Shown: positions 34,708-48,143 of the stretch, one piece after another | How positions within the stretch are numbered: the first letter of the stretch is position 1 | Layout of the letters: the number at the start of each line of letters is the position of its first letter | Assembly: GCA_033297075.1 (NCBI GenBank) | Contig: MU858093.1 | Coordinates: 62,001-126,000, forward strand | Length of the DNA stretch: 64,000 bases | Direction: 5' to 3' | Source: Rhypophila decipiens | Lineage: Eukaryota; Ascomycota; Sordariomycetes; Sordariales; Naviculisporaceae | Notes under the pieces: generated by a model | Seen by the model: the letters and a program-made list of their open reading frames with translations, nothing else | What the model was told of the DNA's origin: nothing | Databases searched by the model: none | Made by a program: the position numbers and the translations under genes

Positions 34708-36941
34708 TCAATACTTGGCATCAACCCGTCCATACCGGACACCATCGACCTTGAGCTCGAATCCAAGACCGGCGCTATCGACAATCATCTCGAGCGTAAA
34801 GTCGAGGTTATCAAACTCGACCCCCCGTGTGGTCGTCAGCCGGGTGAACAAGCTCCTCGGGACGGCATTCAGATCCGTCGTGAGGGTGCAGACATGCTGC
34901 AAGTCACTGGTGTACGCATGCGGCGGCTCGTCGGCCTCGCAGGCGATCAAGTCGTCCGTCACAACCAGCGACTGTCCCGGCCGGAAATTCCGCGTGTAGT
35001 GGAAGGATATAGGCGTCATGGGTGAGATTGCCTCTCCCTGTTTGTTTCACCATGAACAGTGTGTCAGCAAGCCCAATAATCCCAGCAATCAATCACACAG
35101 AAGAACAAAACATACCTTGGCAATATGCCACTGCATCCGATCAGAAACCATCCACCTTTCCCACAAAGGAGACCAATACCTCTCACTAACACTGTGTTTA
35201 TTCTCGTCATAAACCGTAGCATACGAAGTACCATAGTGCATCCTCGCCTTCCTCGAAATAACCATGTTCCCCTCTAACCCCCTGAGCACTGCACCCCTGA
35301 CCACCGCAGTCCAGGCATAAACCGGCTGCATCACTTCGATGGACGTCCCTTCATCCAATGCATTGGCCGTCGCGTGGGTAGGCCGCTCTGTATACGGCGG
35401 CGGTGCGGCGCTGCTGAAATGGCCCTTGAGACGCTGGTACAGGTAATCGCTCTGTCCGAAGCCGCCGACGAGGATGATTCCCGATACGGTGCCGCCTTTT
35501 GCTCGTAGGGTGTCGACTTGGCCTTGGACGAGATCGCAGACTTCTTTGATGACTGGTTCGAAGATTTCTTTGATCTGTGCGGCTGTCATGACGAGGAAGC
35601 CCGAGTCTAGGCCTACTTCTTCGTCGTCTGGTAGACCGGGGAATCTTGAATGAATGTTGCTGTTAGCCCACTCAGTTCAGAATGATATGATGGGCCGGGG
35701 AGGTAACATACGGAATATTAATCTCCTGATGCTCGTCCTCGTTAAAGTTGCGCTTGACAAACTCCTCAAAGTACCGCAGCCCCATCTGCCAGGTCTTGCC
35801 CTTCTTCACCTTCATCTCGTCGAACCGGCTGGCTCCCAACCGAGTCCGGACAAACTCCTCAAACCTGTAGTTGAGGAAGGCGCTTCCGCAGAGCCCGCCC
35901 GTCCCGACAGCGGATTCCTCTACCCGGATGGGTTTGAGTGATACGATCTTGTAAGCGATTAAACTGTTGTTTTGTGCGACGTTAGCACGCACGGTAGTAG
36001 ACAAAATCGTTCCCGAATTTTTGCGAGGAGGTTAGGCTTCACATACTCTACAGTCCCACCACCACCATCACAGACAATAAAATTATCCCCAACCTTGAGG
36101 TGATTAGGCTGGATAGCCTTGAGCGTATAAATCGCCGCAGCCTCGGGCTCGCTAATCATCTGAATCGCCGACTTGGTCCCCATGCCCGCCCGCTCCGCCG
36201 CCTGGAGCGTCGTGTTCTTGGCAGCGTCCGACCAGACAGCAGGACAGGTGAGCACGAAATCGACCTTGGTCGATGCCATGAAGGACTCGCCATATCGACG
36301 GGTGAGCGTGCTCATGGTGTGCTTGTGGATCTGCGTCAGATAATCGCTCACGGCGTCGACGACCGTCTTGTTGAATCTCTTCAGCTGGGCGGCTGTTTCG
36401 AGCGGGCTGACGTAGAATGGCAGTTTTTGAGAGCGGTCGAGGAAGAGCTTGATGCAGCGTAATCGTGACTCTTCGGGTTTGAACTGGAAGCCCCATTTTA
36501 CTGTGGGCGTTGAGGAAGAGCCGCCGCCGCTGCTGGTGCTGGAGGGCAGCTCATATGAGATTTCGGTTGGGACCTTGTCCGACGTGATGCCATTGCCGCC
36601 TGGCCAGTTTTTGATGATTTCAATGTCATCGGGTGTGGATGTATATACGGCTGCGACTCTATTTCATATATATTGTGTGAATTGGTATCCCTGTCTGTCA
36701 TGTTGCAAAGGTTGAGTGAGTACCAGGTCATGACTTACCCCGAGAAAGTGGTGCCAAAGTCGATGCCAACAATAAGCCGATCGGTGCTGGGCGCCGGTTC
36801 CCTCACGGGACCATTGATGGCCTCAGTTGAGGACGGCGGGGTATAGCTGCTTGTGAAATAGTTCCTGCTATCACGGTTTCTCTGACTTGGCGACGACGTC
36901 AAGGCCGTTGGCGACGTGTGTATTGGAAGCTGAATGTTCAT
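34708..36941 (-). CDS. Hsp70-like ATPase (HSPA12-type)
   Basis: Five exons: 36941-36739, 36658-36047, 35963-35712, 35644-35116 and 35037-34708; 641 residues. All introns are GT-AG and the joins rebuild conserved blocks. The actin/Hsp70 nucleotide-binding fold shows phosphate-1 motif VGIDFGTTFSG (D61), phosphate-2 motif CDGGGGTVDLIAYK (about 265-276) and adenosine motif VGGFGQSDYL (about 415-424). A 55-residue polar N-terminus precedes the fold. The C-terminus (about 540-641) is not the canonical Hsp70 substrate domain, and there is no EEVD end. Such proteins are multicopy in Pezizomycotina, related to HSPA12, and of largely unknown role. ATP binding is well supported; chaperone activity is not shown. 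Confidence 0.87.
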
Positions 36942-39635
36942 ATTGGCGATTGTGAATTCTTGAGTATATTATATCATATGCTCGCTCGCCCGTGCGGTAA
37001 AGGCCCCTCTTGGGCGGTTAAGCCATGAACACGGACGGGTTCCGGGGGCAGATGGACCCGTTCGGATGAAAGTGGATTTTGTTGATTTACCGCTATTGCT
37101 GTAGTGAACCCTGGTGTTGCTCGTCGTTGTTTTGAGATTGCGGATGTAAAAAGGTGACTCGACCTCAATTGGGCGACAACAGGAGAGCTCTTCAGCTCAG
37201 GGGATTTGTTTGAGAGCGAAGTGTCTGGTCGTCCTTGTCGGTCAGTCGATTTGGACTTTTGCGCCAGATTTGGAATGGAATCTTTTGGTCGTGTTACAAT
37301 CTCAAAGAGAATAATCAAAGCAGAGGCAAAGGTACGGCGGAGGGGAAGAAATTGGTTTGACAGTTCACTCAGTCCCCAGGCTCGCTTGAGATACTCAGCC
37401 TCTGTCTAGTCTTGTAGAAGCCGCTGTGTGTTTTCGGTACCTGATCAACAAGGCAGACTGGGCAATACTCTCTGGGCCCTGAGTGTGAGGTGAGGGACCG
37501 AAAGCAAGGAACGATAGTGGGGGAGGCACACGAACCAAGCATACATGGCAGGGGCTCAGCTGAGGGGAACTGCAGCGATTTGGAGACTGTAATAAGATAC
37601 GTGATATTTCTCTTCAGGAGAGGACTTAAAGGAGCATCTTCCTCAGAACTTGGCCAGTTCCGCACAACACGCGTCTCCCCTCCCCAGTGGGCGCGTTGAT
37701 GCAACAGAAACACGGCCATTGACATCTTCTCAGAAAAAGATGACGTAGTGATGTATTTCATATATTTCTTCGCTCCAGAAATGATGTTATGTTCCTCGCT
37801 GTTGATCAGAGTGTCAGTGAGATGAGTTACGCAAGCTATAGGTCTTGGCAGACCTTACCGTATCGAGTATCCGTATTCCGTACGTGCTTAACAGTACGAT
37901 GTCCAGGAAGAAACCAAATCATCTGCTCTCAACCAATGCTTTTCATGTAGGTCATAGAGTCTGGAACGCGACGAGGTGACCTAATGAGTGAGTGATGGAT
38001 GCCGTGGTTACGCAATCCTTCTCGGTATAGTTCCAGGCACCGAGTTTCCTCTTTTCCAACCACCACCTGCCAAGGATATACAACCACTGCCCTGTCGAGA
38101 GCTCCCGTCATGTGCTACCGTTATTCTCTGTTGCATCTCCGTCTCGCCTCAAAGCAAAACTCATTGTACACGATGCGGACTTGGACTATGGACTGTTTAA
38201 AGTGTCAGACGAACCCTATTACAGTCTACATGACCCGTGCATATAAGCCGTGGATCGCACACGTGGAAACTGGTCCCTTAAACTTACATGAAGGAAATCT
38301 GCAATCTGACAATGTCTTACCGAGCCGCAGCCTCACAGGGAAACCACGAGAAGAACAGTTCTTTTCAAGCTTCTCTCAAATTCACATAGCCGCACACAGT
38401 CTTGCTTAACCACCTCATCTCACAGCAATAAATACACAGCGGAACAACAAAAAGTAAAGCGAGTATGGACAGAAGAATGCGATGAATGATCAGAACGGAT
38501 ACCCAAGTAGGTAGGTAGGTGCCCAGGTATCTAGACAGTAAAGGGCAGATAGATACAGAGCAAAACGATATAAAACTGGTGAAGCCAAAAGATGGCAAGA
38601 GACCGACTATACGCGAAAAGGTGTAAAAAAAAAAAACCAAATGAAAGGCCTGGTCCAAGTCAAGGCCCAAGTGAACTAATGTCAGTTCCCGCCTCATTTT
38701 CCTCTTCCTCTTTCCTTTCATGTTGCTATTGTCTATCTCCCTCTCCGTAGACTGTCTGTACTGCGTTGTGCTGATATTCTTGTGATTGCCCGCAAGAAAA
38801 AAGTAAAAAGGGAGAAACCAATAAATCTGCCAGAGACAAAGAGGAGAAGAAAAAGTCCGAGGCAAAGAAAACGGATGTGAAATCCCATCTTTGCAATTTC
38901 TATATGATAAGTATGTGGTGGGGTATAAAAGTGTTCCGACACAAGAATTGAGTTGTTAAAGGTAAACAAAATAAAAGATATTAATAGCTAAAATACGTTG
39001 AGAAGCCCCCGCAATCTTGGTGAGAAGCCTAATGGTGAAAAGATGAGAACGAAATAAACAGATGGGGGGTATTGTAAAGGAGAGGCGATAGATGATCAAT
39101 AAAAACAAACAGTTTTGCACCACAAAACAGATGCCAACAGCTGACCTGAATGGTTGAAAATGGCAAACAATTTCCCAGACAATTGAAAGGAAATTTCCAT
39201 CGACCAAGGTCAGAAATAGTGAGTAGTTTTCGAGTGCTGTCGTGTATCGCACAAGTCCTGGTACATGTCCAAATGGGACCGGGTAGACAAGAGTCCGAAA
39301 ATCGGATACGTCCGTGGCCAGCCCCAGCGATTCCATGGGTGAAGTAGAGGACCTCGAGGATTGAAGGACTGGAAGACCGCCCAAAAGATGGACCCAAAAT
39401 GCCCAAGGATGGTAAAAGCAAACAAAGGACTGAACGAACCAAAAGCCAAATGCGAGCATTGTGCGTAGAACCAAGACAATGATGCCAGCCACCCTGCTCG
39501 CCCAAACAAGGAGAAACACCCGAAACACCTAATTTTGAGCCCCGAATCCAAGTCTATCGAAGCCAACCCGGTGAAATTGAACCCGTATGAAACCCTTCTA
39601 TATGTATTGGATGAAAAAGTAGTTGTTGATTGGGT
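36942..39635. other. spacer and kinase 3' flank
   Basis: Long minus-strand ORFs at 38365-39566 are rich in Phe, Leu, Ser and Tyr with no domain; they overlap each other and probably reflect pyrimidine-rich 3' flank of the kinase gene. A TAGG repeat lies near 38506-38520. No supported gene. Confidence 0.45.
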
Positions 39636-42084
39636 TCAAAAGCGGTTTCCCGCCGCCCAGATGCTGGCAGAGGCCGATGCAGCCCAGTCGTTCTCGTCAT
39701 ATGGAGGTGTGGGCCATTTGTACTCGGTCGTCTTCTGGTTGAGATTCAATGGCTTCGGCGTGATAGCCTCTTGAACGCCATCGCCAAACAGCACGGCGTG
39801 GCCGTTGGCTGATGGAGAGGGAGTCGGGTACGGGCTCGGTAGGATGAGGTTGCTGGCTGATTGCCTCAATTGCTTCGGGTCCTTCTCGAGGCGCTTCATG
39901 GCTCGCCTTGTCGACGTGAGAACCTCGTCCAGCAGTTCATCTTCCTCATCGGGGGCGTCGTAGTCTGGCATGCCCCCCTGGACAGCTTGCGCTCTCCGGG
40001 TCCGGCTCGATATCGGGCCCTGGCGTTGGGCGGCCATCATGAGATTATCTACCGACCGTGGCTGATGGTGAGGCAGTGAGTGGTGACGCTTGAGGTGGCT
40101 GCTTGGTGATACCTGATGGGCCGGAGGGGCTGGCGGGACATCCTGCTGGCTGTTCAATGTCTTGTCCAAGGATTCGTAAGTATCCTTGGGAACAGGAATG
40201 GGAGCTTGGCTTCCGTCCAGGACCATGGACGATCTGTTGCTCGCAAAAGGTCCGCACCCTGCCTGAGCCTCGATATCGTCATATGCGGGAGAAATGGGTG
40301 TTTGGTGTCTGCCCGAAAATCGTCTTGCTCTTTTCCTCAAGTGGGAGAAGAAGCCTTCCTTGTGTGCACTTGCGCTTGGTGGGGATGCGAGGCCCGAGTT
40401 GCCGTTGAGCGCCCGTTCCGCTTGTTGTCTATGGATTTCAGCGTAGTTGTTTGTGCTGGAAGCGACAGACAGCTGACGCCCAATCTTCTTGGGTGCCTTC
40501 TCCTCGATCACCGTGTTGCGTTTGGACGAAGCTCCATATGAATCGTTGTAGGACGGCGTCCTGCTGCTTGCCTGAGCTGTGACGGCGTCGGAAAGGGGTG
40601 AGATGGGACGGATGGTGGGGAGAATCGGCATCGGTGCCACATTTGAAGGGCCATTTGTCCATGTCGCTCTCTTGCTGACGACTGGCTTCGGTTTCTGAGC
40701 GACTGGTTCGGGGGCAACCTGTATCGGTGACGGGCGCGGGGCCTGGTTTTCCTTTGCAACGGGCTGAGGAGCTGCTGCAACATCCAACGAGCTTTCCGAG
40801 CGACCGATCAACGATTTCCTGAACCAGGATGGCTTAGATGTCGTGGGGGTGGTGGTCGCCGAGTCCTTGCCACGACTGATATCAGACTGCTTCCTTCCCA
40901 GTATCCTCGAAGCTGAGGATTTTGGTCGCAGAGGGTCAACAGCATCGGTGAAGTATTCGTGTGCCAGAGCCTGTGTAGACGTTGGCCTGTTTTTGGGATC
41001 CCACATCAGACACCAGGTAACAAACTGGCTCAAAGAAGCAGGCCACTGAGGTGTCTGCAGGATTGTGTCCATCGAGTGAGGTGCCATCTTGGGGAATGAG
41101 AAGCCAAGTTTGCCTGCCAACCGAGTTCCTTCCCTCCAGTCGCCACCACCGACGCGACCACCGGCTTTGTTGTACCAGTTGCCTGGGCTACCCATGATCT
41201 CGCAGACTCTCCATACCTGGTCAACCTCGTTTCCGCCGGGGAAGAGGGGCTTGAGCGTGGCAACCTCGACGGCCATAGCACCGACAGCCCAGATATCCAC
41301 GGGCGCCGAATACTCACCGGCCCTCAATAGGACCTCAGGAGCTCTGTACCACCGCGTGGAGACATAGGTTGTGTACGGTAGCTTTGAATGTGTCTCACGA
41401 GCCAGGCCAAAGTCGGCAATCTTGACCGTGTACGATGGTGGAGTGGAAGGGGGTGTTACCAGGGCCGAATAACGCCGGAATGAGTTCATAGAATCTTGGT
41501 GCGACGACGTCGAAACGAGGATGTTCTCGGGTTTGATGTCCCGATGGAAGAAGTTGTGGGCGTGGATGTGCTCCAGCCCCTGCATGATCTGGAAGAGGAT
41601 GCTCTTCACAGCAGTGTTGTCCAGGCACTTGTGGTCTCTCGCTTTCATCAATTGGTACAGATTACCTTCCATGTATTCCATGCAGATGTGGAGCTTCTTG
41701 CTGAAGGGGTCCAGGAAGATGTCGAGAGCGGGCACCAGGTGGGCGTGAGCTGGCAGAGTCCTCAGGAAGACCACCTCTCTCAATTCCAGGCATGGCTGGA
41801 ATGACTCGAATGTCTTTTTCATCGTCTTGATGGCAATCTGGATAGGCGGCGAAGAGTAGCTTTGTTAGAGCATGTACCACACACGGGACGTCAAAGACAT
41901 CAAAACTTACGACAGTGCCCCGACGAGCAACAGTGGCGCCTGCGCTTCGCACTCTTGCCAATACGACGCTTCCAAAGCTTCCATCTCCAATCTCCTTCAA
42001 TACCTCGAATCTGTCCTCGAGCGCCATGGCATTACCAATGGCTGGCGACGACGCCCGATGGCTTAAATCGTGTGCACCGTGCAT
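39636..42084 (-). CDS. ime2: Ime2-like protein kinase (RCK/MAK family)
   Basis: Exons 42084-41911 and 41837-39636, a 73-bp intron with GTAAGT donor and CCAG acceptor; 791 residues. The kinase domain shows the Gly loop IGDGSFGSV (32-40), Lys62 in VIAIK, catalytic HRDIKPEN (156-163), DFG (200-202) and the activation segment TTYVSTRWYRAPE, giving a TxY dual-phosphorylation site (T214, Y216). A Ser/Thr/Pro insertion of about 28 residues before DFG is typical of fungal Ime2 relatives. After the kinase domain come roughly 430 residues rich in Ser, Pro and Gln, probably disordered and regulatory. Ime2 relatives control meiosis, sexual development and light or nutrient responses in fungi. The family is firm; orthology to IME2 is likely but not proven. 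Confidence 0.9.
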
Positions 42085-45000
42085 TTTGACCTGCTAATCA
42101 ATCGGGCGAAGGGAAGAGTCGATCCAAAGGCCGGTACTAATGGCTCAATTGATTGGAATCACTCCTGGGTGCGGTCAGCAACACGCTCTCACTCCGTGGC
42201 TGGAGTCGTCGTGTAATGGAACCAACTTGATTCCCCCGTAACGAGCTCTCTGAAAGAGCCACACGCTTCTACCGGGGCATCCAGAGGCGCGAGAAATGTC
42301 TGGAAAACTGATAATAGTGATTCTCGGTAAATCGGAATTGATCTTCTGGCGATTTGGAGACTGTTGGCGACACTGGTTGCTCTTCGCTCGCAATATGGAT
42401 CGATCGCTGTTGTGGTAATTTCGTTTTCGCGCCGACCGAGCAGTTTGAAATTTGGAGTTTGCGATGCGAAAGTTAACGATAGAGGAGTTGGAGACGGAAA
42501 TAGAGTTATATGAAAAAGGAAAACCAATGAGTAAGGAGCGGACGAGTATATTATCTCGGGTGGGTATGTATGTGGAAAAAATGAACGACTTGGTGAAATG
42601 ATGGTGGAATTAAAATGGATGGCAGGAGAGGACCGGGGGGGATGGTTTTGAGGGCCCAGGATGTCGGGTTTGCGGGTCGTCTAACGATCGGGGGAGGAGT
42701 TTCGCAAGCGTAACAGCAGACTAGCGCGAATGGATACAATGGATGCGAGAAGAATAATTTAAGAAAAGAATGATGGGACCCTAGAGCGATGATACCAGAC
42801 AGGTCCGTTGCTTTTCTCTTTTCTCGATTGTTCCCAGGTCAGACTGAAGCGATCGTGTCTGACTGAAGGACGAACGAGAGCGTCGAGAAAAAGAGGTTTG
42901 GCCCAAGCATAACGGTATTGACGGATTGGGGGGGGGGAAAGGGGGAAGAGCTGAACCGAGCACACCCCCAAGAAAGTGCGACTGCCTGCAGACACCAAGA
43001 CGACGGAAGCAGCGGTCTGTTTTTTGCTCCTCCACTGTCCACTGTTCGCAGTCCACAGCGCACTTTTGAGTGGTTGACTGCTTGATTGACCTGTTCAAGG
43101 TTACTGATGCTCTGGTCGGCGGTCGCTTCCAGTGAGTTTCTCGATTGAAACAAAATCAAATCTCCTAAAAGGGTGACAAGTGGATAAGATCACCCATCCA
43201 ATACTACTCAGATTAATTCATCTGTGGTGGTGTCCGGTTTCCTTTCCTTCTCTCGTTTCTTCTTTTCTTCTCTTGTCAATCTCTGATTCTCTCGTCAGAC
43301 TCACCACAGGGTGGAAGCAAAAAGGCCGCTCTGGGTCCTCCTGGTCCTCAGTTTTCGAGACGGGGCCCCGTCCTTAGCATGAATCAATGGGGCCGGGGTC
43401 CACGGGTGGGCTTCGAGAAATCGATAGGGGACCCCAATCTCGCTAGTAATTCGGACGAGTGCTGCTCTCCTCGACTGCAATTTGAGCTTCCGACCGGGGT
43501 CCGCGCCAGGGGCAAAGGGGCACCAAACCCAAAAGAAAACAGAAAAGGAACGGTCCGTCACGCAGAGCCGTTTCTTCCGTAATGAAATGAAAGAAGGATT
43601 TATACGGGATATTTTGCAAACTTTGTTCGGTCTTTTTTCGTTGTTTCGTTTTGCTCTTTGTATTATTGTTAGTGTCAGGATTGAGTTTTTTGGTCTAGGA
43701 ACAATCCGCAGCTGTGGGATTTCGGCTTTTCGAGGCCCTGTGGGTACGGATATTCAACAACAAAACAACTGCCCAGTGCCCAGTGACTACGGTTGCTCGG
43801 CTCCGCCTCGACTTATCTAGAACCAGAATCCAGCCTGTTGTTAGTGGTGATGACACTCTGGAAGATTGCGAACTCGGTTGCTACCAAATAAACAGACAGA
43901 TGGCTCCGTTTTTTAGCCACAGTTGCTGCTCATGGGCCCTACGGAGGTACTGTGCTACTTCTTGTCTTTATCGTGAAAATGCAACCTAAGCCAATGAGAT
44001 ATTCGGCAAAGGCACGTCGACCACTGCAACGAAAGCGAAAATCCAAACCAGTTTCAAGCGTCTTGGTATTGGACGGTTTTCGAAGCGGTCTTGTTGTTCT
44101 ATTCACGTCCGGCCCAGCTGTCAGTGGCTGGATCATTGTCGACAAGACCTGCTCCAGCCTCATTCGTCCGTCAACCCCTGCCAGCCCCATACGGTCTAAC
44201 GGGGTGCCGTCAAGGGTAGTTCCGTTTCCAGAGCTTTGGGCTGTTTGGTGGCTTGATCATGGTGCGGGGAGAGAGAGATGGCATTTGTCTCTTTTTTACA
44301 AAAAGCTGATATCAGTCGACTTCAGGGTCCGAGTACATGAATGTCGGCAGAGAGTCATTCTGCCATGGCTTTTGTATCGTTCCCCTCCGTCTTCAAGGTA
44401 GCGGGTCACAACGAAAGCGTCAGGTGTGGCTCTGTCTCAGAAACTGGAGCATTGAGAGGGTCACTCATCCTGTGACACTGATAGCGACGGCGACGCGGGG
44501 CGGAGGACGAGAAGAGTGTGAGTGAAGCAAAACAGAGTCGCGGTAAAGAACGCGCATTGAAAACTCCGCGGGTGTCCTTCCGCTTCACGGCTTCATGTTG
44601 TTTGATTGAGAACTTGTGAGCGAAAGTTGTCATCAGAGACGTGACCTCTGACGACCGGCCTTAGAGGTCCCCAGTGGTCCAGTGCCCCACCTCCCAAGTG
44701 GCTGTCACTGGTCAGGGGAAGTGATAATACCTCGTGCTAATTTACCAATCCACGTTGATGCTCCATCCCAGCATCCACCGCGATTCCACCCAGGACCTGG
44801 AGCTCCCCACAAAATAACGGGCGTGCCTGAGATGCTTCCAATCTCCAAACGGGCACCTCGGCAGTGCAGCACCGACATGGATCATCGCTTCGAAATGATT
44901 GAAACAGGCCGCTCAGCAAAATGATGATGAGGTGCAATGCCTTCAGCTCCGAGTTGGACACTCTGGTGGGAGTGAGATGATGGGGATGGGTTAGCCGTAG

Positions 45001-48000
45001 CCCAAGATGGCATCGCAGTGCCATGACGGCTGTGACTTCAAGACTTTTGCTGATCTTTTGGTGTCTGCCTCCAACGGGTTAGCGGCATGTATGAACACCT
45101 CAGCCCGCAGATCAAGGTGCAGGTACGTTTTCCCTTTTGGACAGTGTTCCTGCCTCTTTTCCTGAAATTCTTCCAGCTTGGAGACCGTTGGGGAATTTCT
45201 CATGGTTATACCGTTACGTCCAATGTTAGAAACTGCCAGGAACGTATCATTGACGGGTCCCGGTGACCTCCCGAAATCCACCGCAACGGGCGTCGAGGTC
45301 CATAGGACATTTGCCTCTAACTTGTGTGCTACCCCTCCTCCCCTTTCGGAGATAGCGTTGAGAGTACAGACGACCTTTGACCAAGAAATATCCAGCCAGT
45401 CGGCAAAAACACCATGACGCTTTTCGTTGATGAGCGTCACAAACAGCCTGAAGCGGCAGCGTACGGCATCTCAACCGAGGTTTGGGATGATTCTGTTTTC
45501 CTTGAGATCCCATATCAGGCCTTGGCTTCGCTGAGAAGTTGAAAGAGTTCATGACGCGCACAACACTCCACACAGGAAGGCAGCCAATACGGCTGGCTCA
45601 CTTTGATGGTTGAGATCGTGCAGGATGTTTCCGTCGGTATCCGCACGGAAGCTATGGATAGTCGTGAGCAGCACGTGGAAGGAACAGACCCAAGGCAGCT
45701 CCCGAGTACGCCCAGGCTTCAAGGCTTGATATCGAGCAGAGATTTCGTGTCGTTTCATCCATCTCCTTCGTCTTGTTTTCTACCTTGTGAGCCGAACGAA
45801 CCCCGCCAGATGGTGCAAAATGAAATAAAACATCCGGCCGCTAGGTCCCGGGCAACCCGGATGGAGTCATCTCAACTGGGACCTATGAGATTGCGTGCCG
45901 TTTTTGCGGAACTGGTTCGGATCGGTGGCAAGGTGGTTTTTCTCCTGCCCTTGTCAATCCAGAAACGACCTCTCGAATGTCATTTTACTTTTTTTTCGAG
46001 GAGGCTGGAAAGCAACCTCACAATGTGATCGAGTGACAGTCGTCCGGGCCCCAGGCTACGCCAGGCTCAAAACTGAAAGGCTAGCGCACCCAAGTGCGTG
46101 CTCGGGGCCTTGTGCTGAAGTGAGGGCCCAACGCAGAGGCCATGGCGGACACCATCACGACACACTTCGGGAACTTGGTGGTGAAGGCCCGCTATCAACT
46201 TGCTAGCCTCGACGATGGAGTCAACAGGTGTCGGGGCAACAGAGTGAGGGGGAGGGGAAGGTGTCGAGTGATTCATGTTCCCCTCACTCCTCCAACACTG
46301 GCAAGTCCTTCGACAGTCCTCCCTCCGTGACACGGCATCATGATTGGGAATTCATGCAAGCGGGGAATTTTGGACTGTTTCGAGTCTCTCGACATTTTCA
46401 AGGACGGGCCCCTGAGCCTTTCATGCATTGGATCACTGGAGGAGCCAGGAACATACCACCTCTCCGTACAGCTGTGGCTGGTGTGTGGCCTTTGCAGGAG
46501 AGAGCCAGAGAGCGACATCTCGAGCTCGGACCCTTGTGATCAGGCTGAAGGCTACCATCCTCATCACCTTGGGATGTGAATTTGGGGTTGTGCAGTTTCC
46601 TTTTCGTGATCCGGCTTGTCCTTCTCCTTTACCATGCGTTACTAGCGCAATTTGGTCCAGGACCTGGCTCCTGTAAGAAGTTACGACCGCCGGCAGGAGG
46701 TAATGGCAGCTGTCAAGTGTTTCAAATTTCCCAGGCGGTTCCCCAAACGTTTGTCTTCGAAAATGGATTAGTGCACAAGTCACGTGAAGGTATCAACGAC
46801 AACGACGACAACACTGTTGATGACTTGTTATCCAGACTGCTAATACAGGATAGTTGAGATACCTCCAGTTCGGTATACACTAGCTCGGTCTTGCAGACTA
46901 CTTCTGTCTCTTGAGCTGCTAAATAAAACATTCCTCAGGATGTTCAATCGTCACCCAGCAGCAAGTCCTGCGGACCTTCGGATGGGTGATGGGACAAACC
47001 TGCCATCTGTTGTCTGTTTATCAGATTCTATGAATCCAGACACTCAGCGGTGAAGGAATTGAGATCAGCTTTGATGTTTCTGCTTCGCTGCTTGGCCGAG
47101 TCGAGGAGTGATCGGTTCGTGAACATTGATGTTGGCATCTCACAGACACAGGATGCCTTAAACGCAAATGTCTCACTGATCCCCTTTTCTTCCGGGTACA
47201 CTTTTTCGCGGTGAATAACCAGCGTAGAGAATTATTGACGGCGACAGCTATCAGCATGTCAATTGTCTGGGAACTGTGTTCAGAGCTGAAATAAATATCA
47301 CAGGGCCATGGCTCGCGGCCAGCGTCATAAGCACTCGGTGGCCATTCTCGGTAATACTTGTGCCAGTCGTTAATGCTAATTCTCTCTTTTGGTCTGAAAT
47401 CCGCAGACCGGTGTACCACATATTCGTTTGACGAGCTTGTTGTGGAGGAAAGAGGCAACGCTGAGCGCAATGGATAAAGAGGGCTTGCTTTTCCGTTCTT
47501 CTCGTCTTCTCGCACACTCTGTTCCTCTGTTCCTCTGTTCATCCCTTCTTCTTCGTTAATCCGCGTCATAGATGCTTTGGCCGGTGAAAAACCCCACGGC
47601 AGCTTCCTCCCGAGTGTCGGTGTGAAAATTTTACGACATAAATCTACAGTCTCGAACGAGCGAAACTCCGATTCCCCTCGTCTACCGAACTTCTTCGCCT
47701 CTTTGGAAATCACAGACACCATCATTGCACTAGATCTCTGCTATTGGTAGGCATTACTGTGCGTTCCTCCCTTCCAACCTCGCCTGGATCTTCCTCAACT
47801 GGAACTTCACTGCTCCTCACCTTCCTCTTGACGTCGCTGTGGTTGCCACAGCAAACTTTAAATTGATTGCACACAGCAAACCTTAAATCCTGCTCTTTCC
47901 TTCACCATAAAGCGAGCGGGCGGCAGTACTGTCGACTGTCTACCAAACAGAGGACACTTACATTTTCTGCAAGGAACCGCTGAAGAGAAGCAAACCGCAG

Positions 48001-48143
48001 CCACTGCCTGGCTCTCACATCTGCCTCATCTGCCGCACTTTCGGCATCACACCACATCCTCTCAACCTTTGCGTCACAACCACTTACACAGCAATCATAA
48101 CCATCTTGTCTTCTGCTAACAGTCTTGAAAGCAATTCCCCACC
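42085..48143. other. 6-kb gene-poor region between kinase and Stc1 gene
   Basis: No ORF here has a recognisable domain or consistent splice structure; the longest (47021-47725, minus) has no family look. The region separates the divergent starts of the Ime2-like kinase and the Stc1-domain gene and probably holds long upstream leaders, regulatory DNA or non-coding transcripts. Confidence 0.45.

Noticed and set aside
38365..39566. Overlapping hydrophobic minus-strand ORFs that could look like membrane proteins
   Set aside because: Three overlapping frames are equally open, hydrophobicity comes from T-rich DNA, and they lie in the 3' flank of the kinase gene.
47021..47725. 234-codon minus-strand ORF before the Stc1 gene
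   Set aside because: No recognisable domain and no conserved-looking segment; composition like random open DNA.
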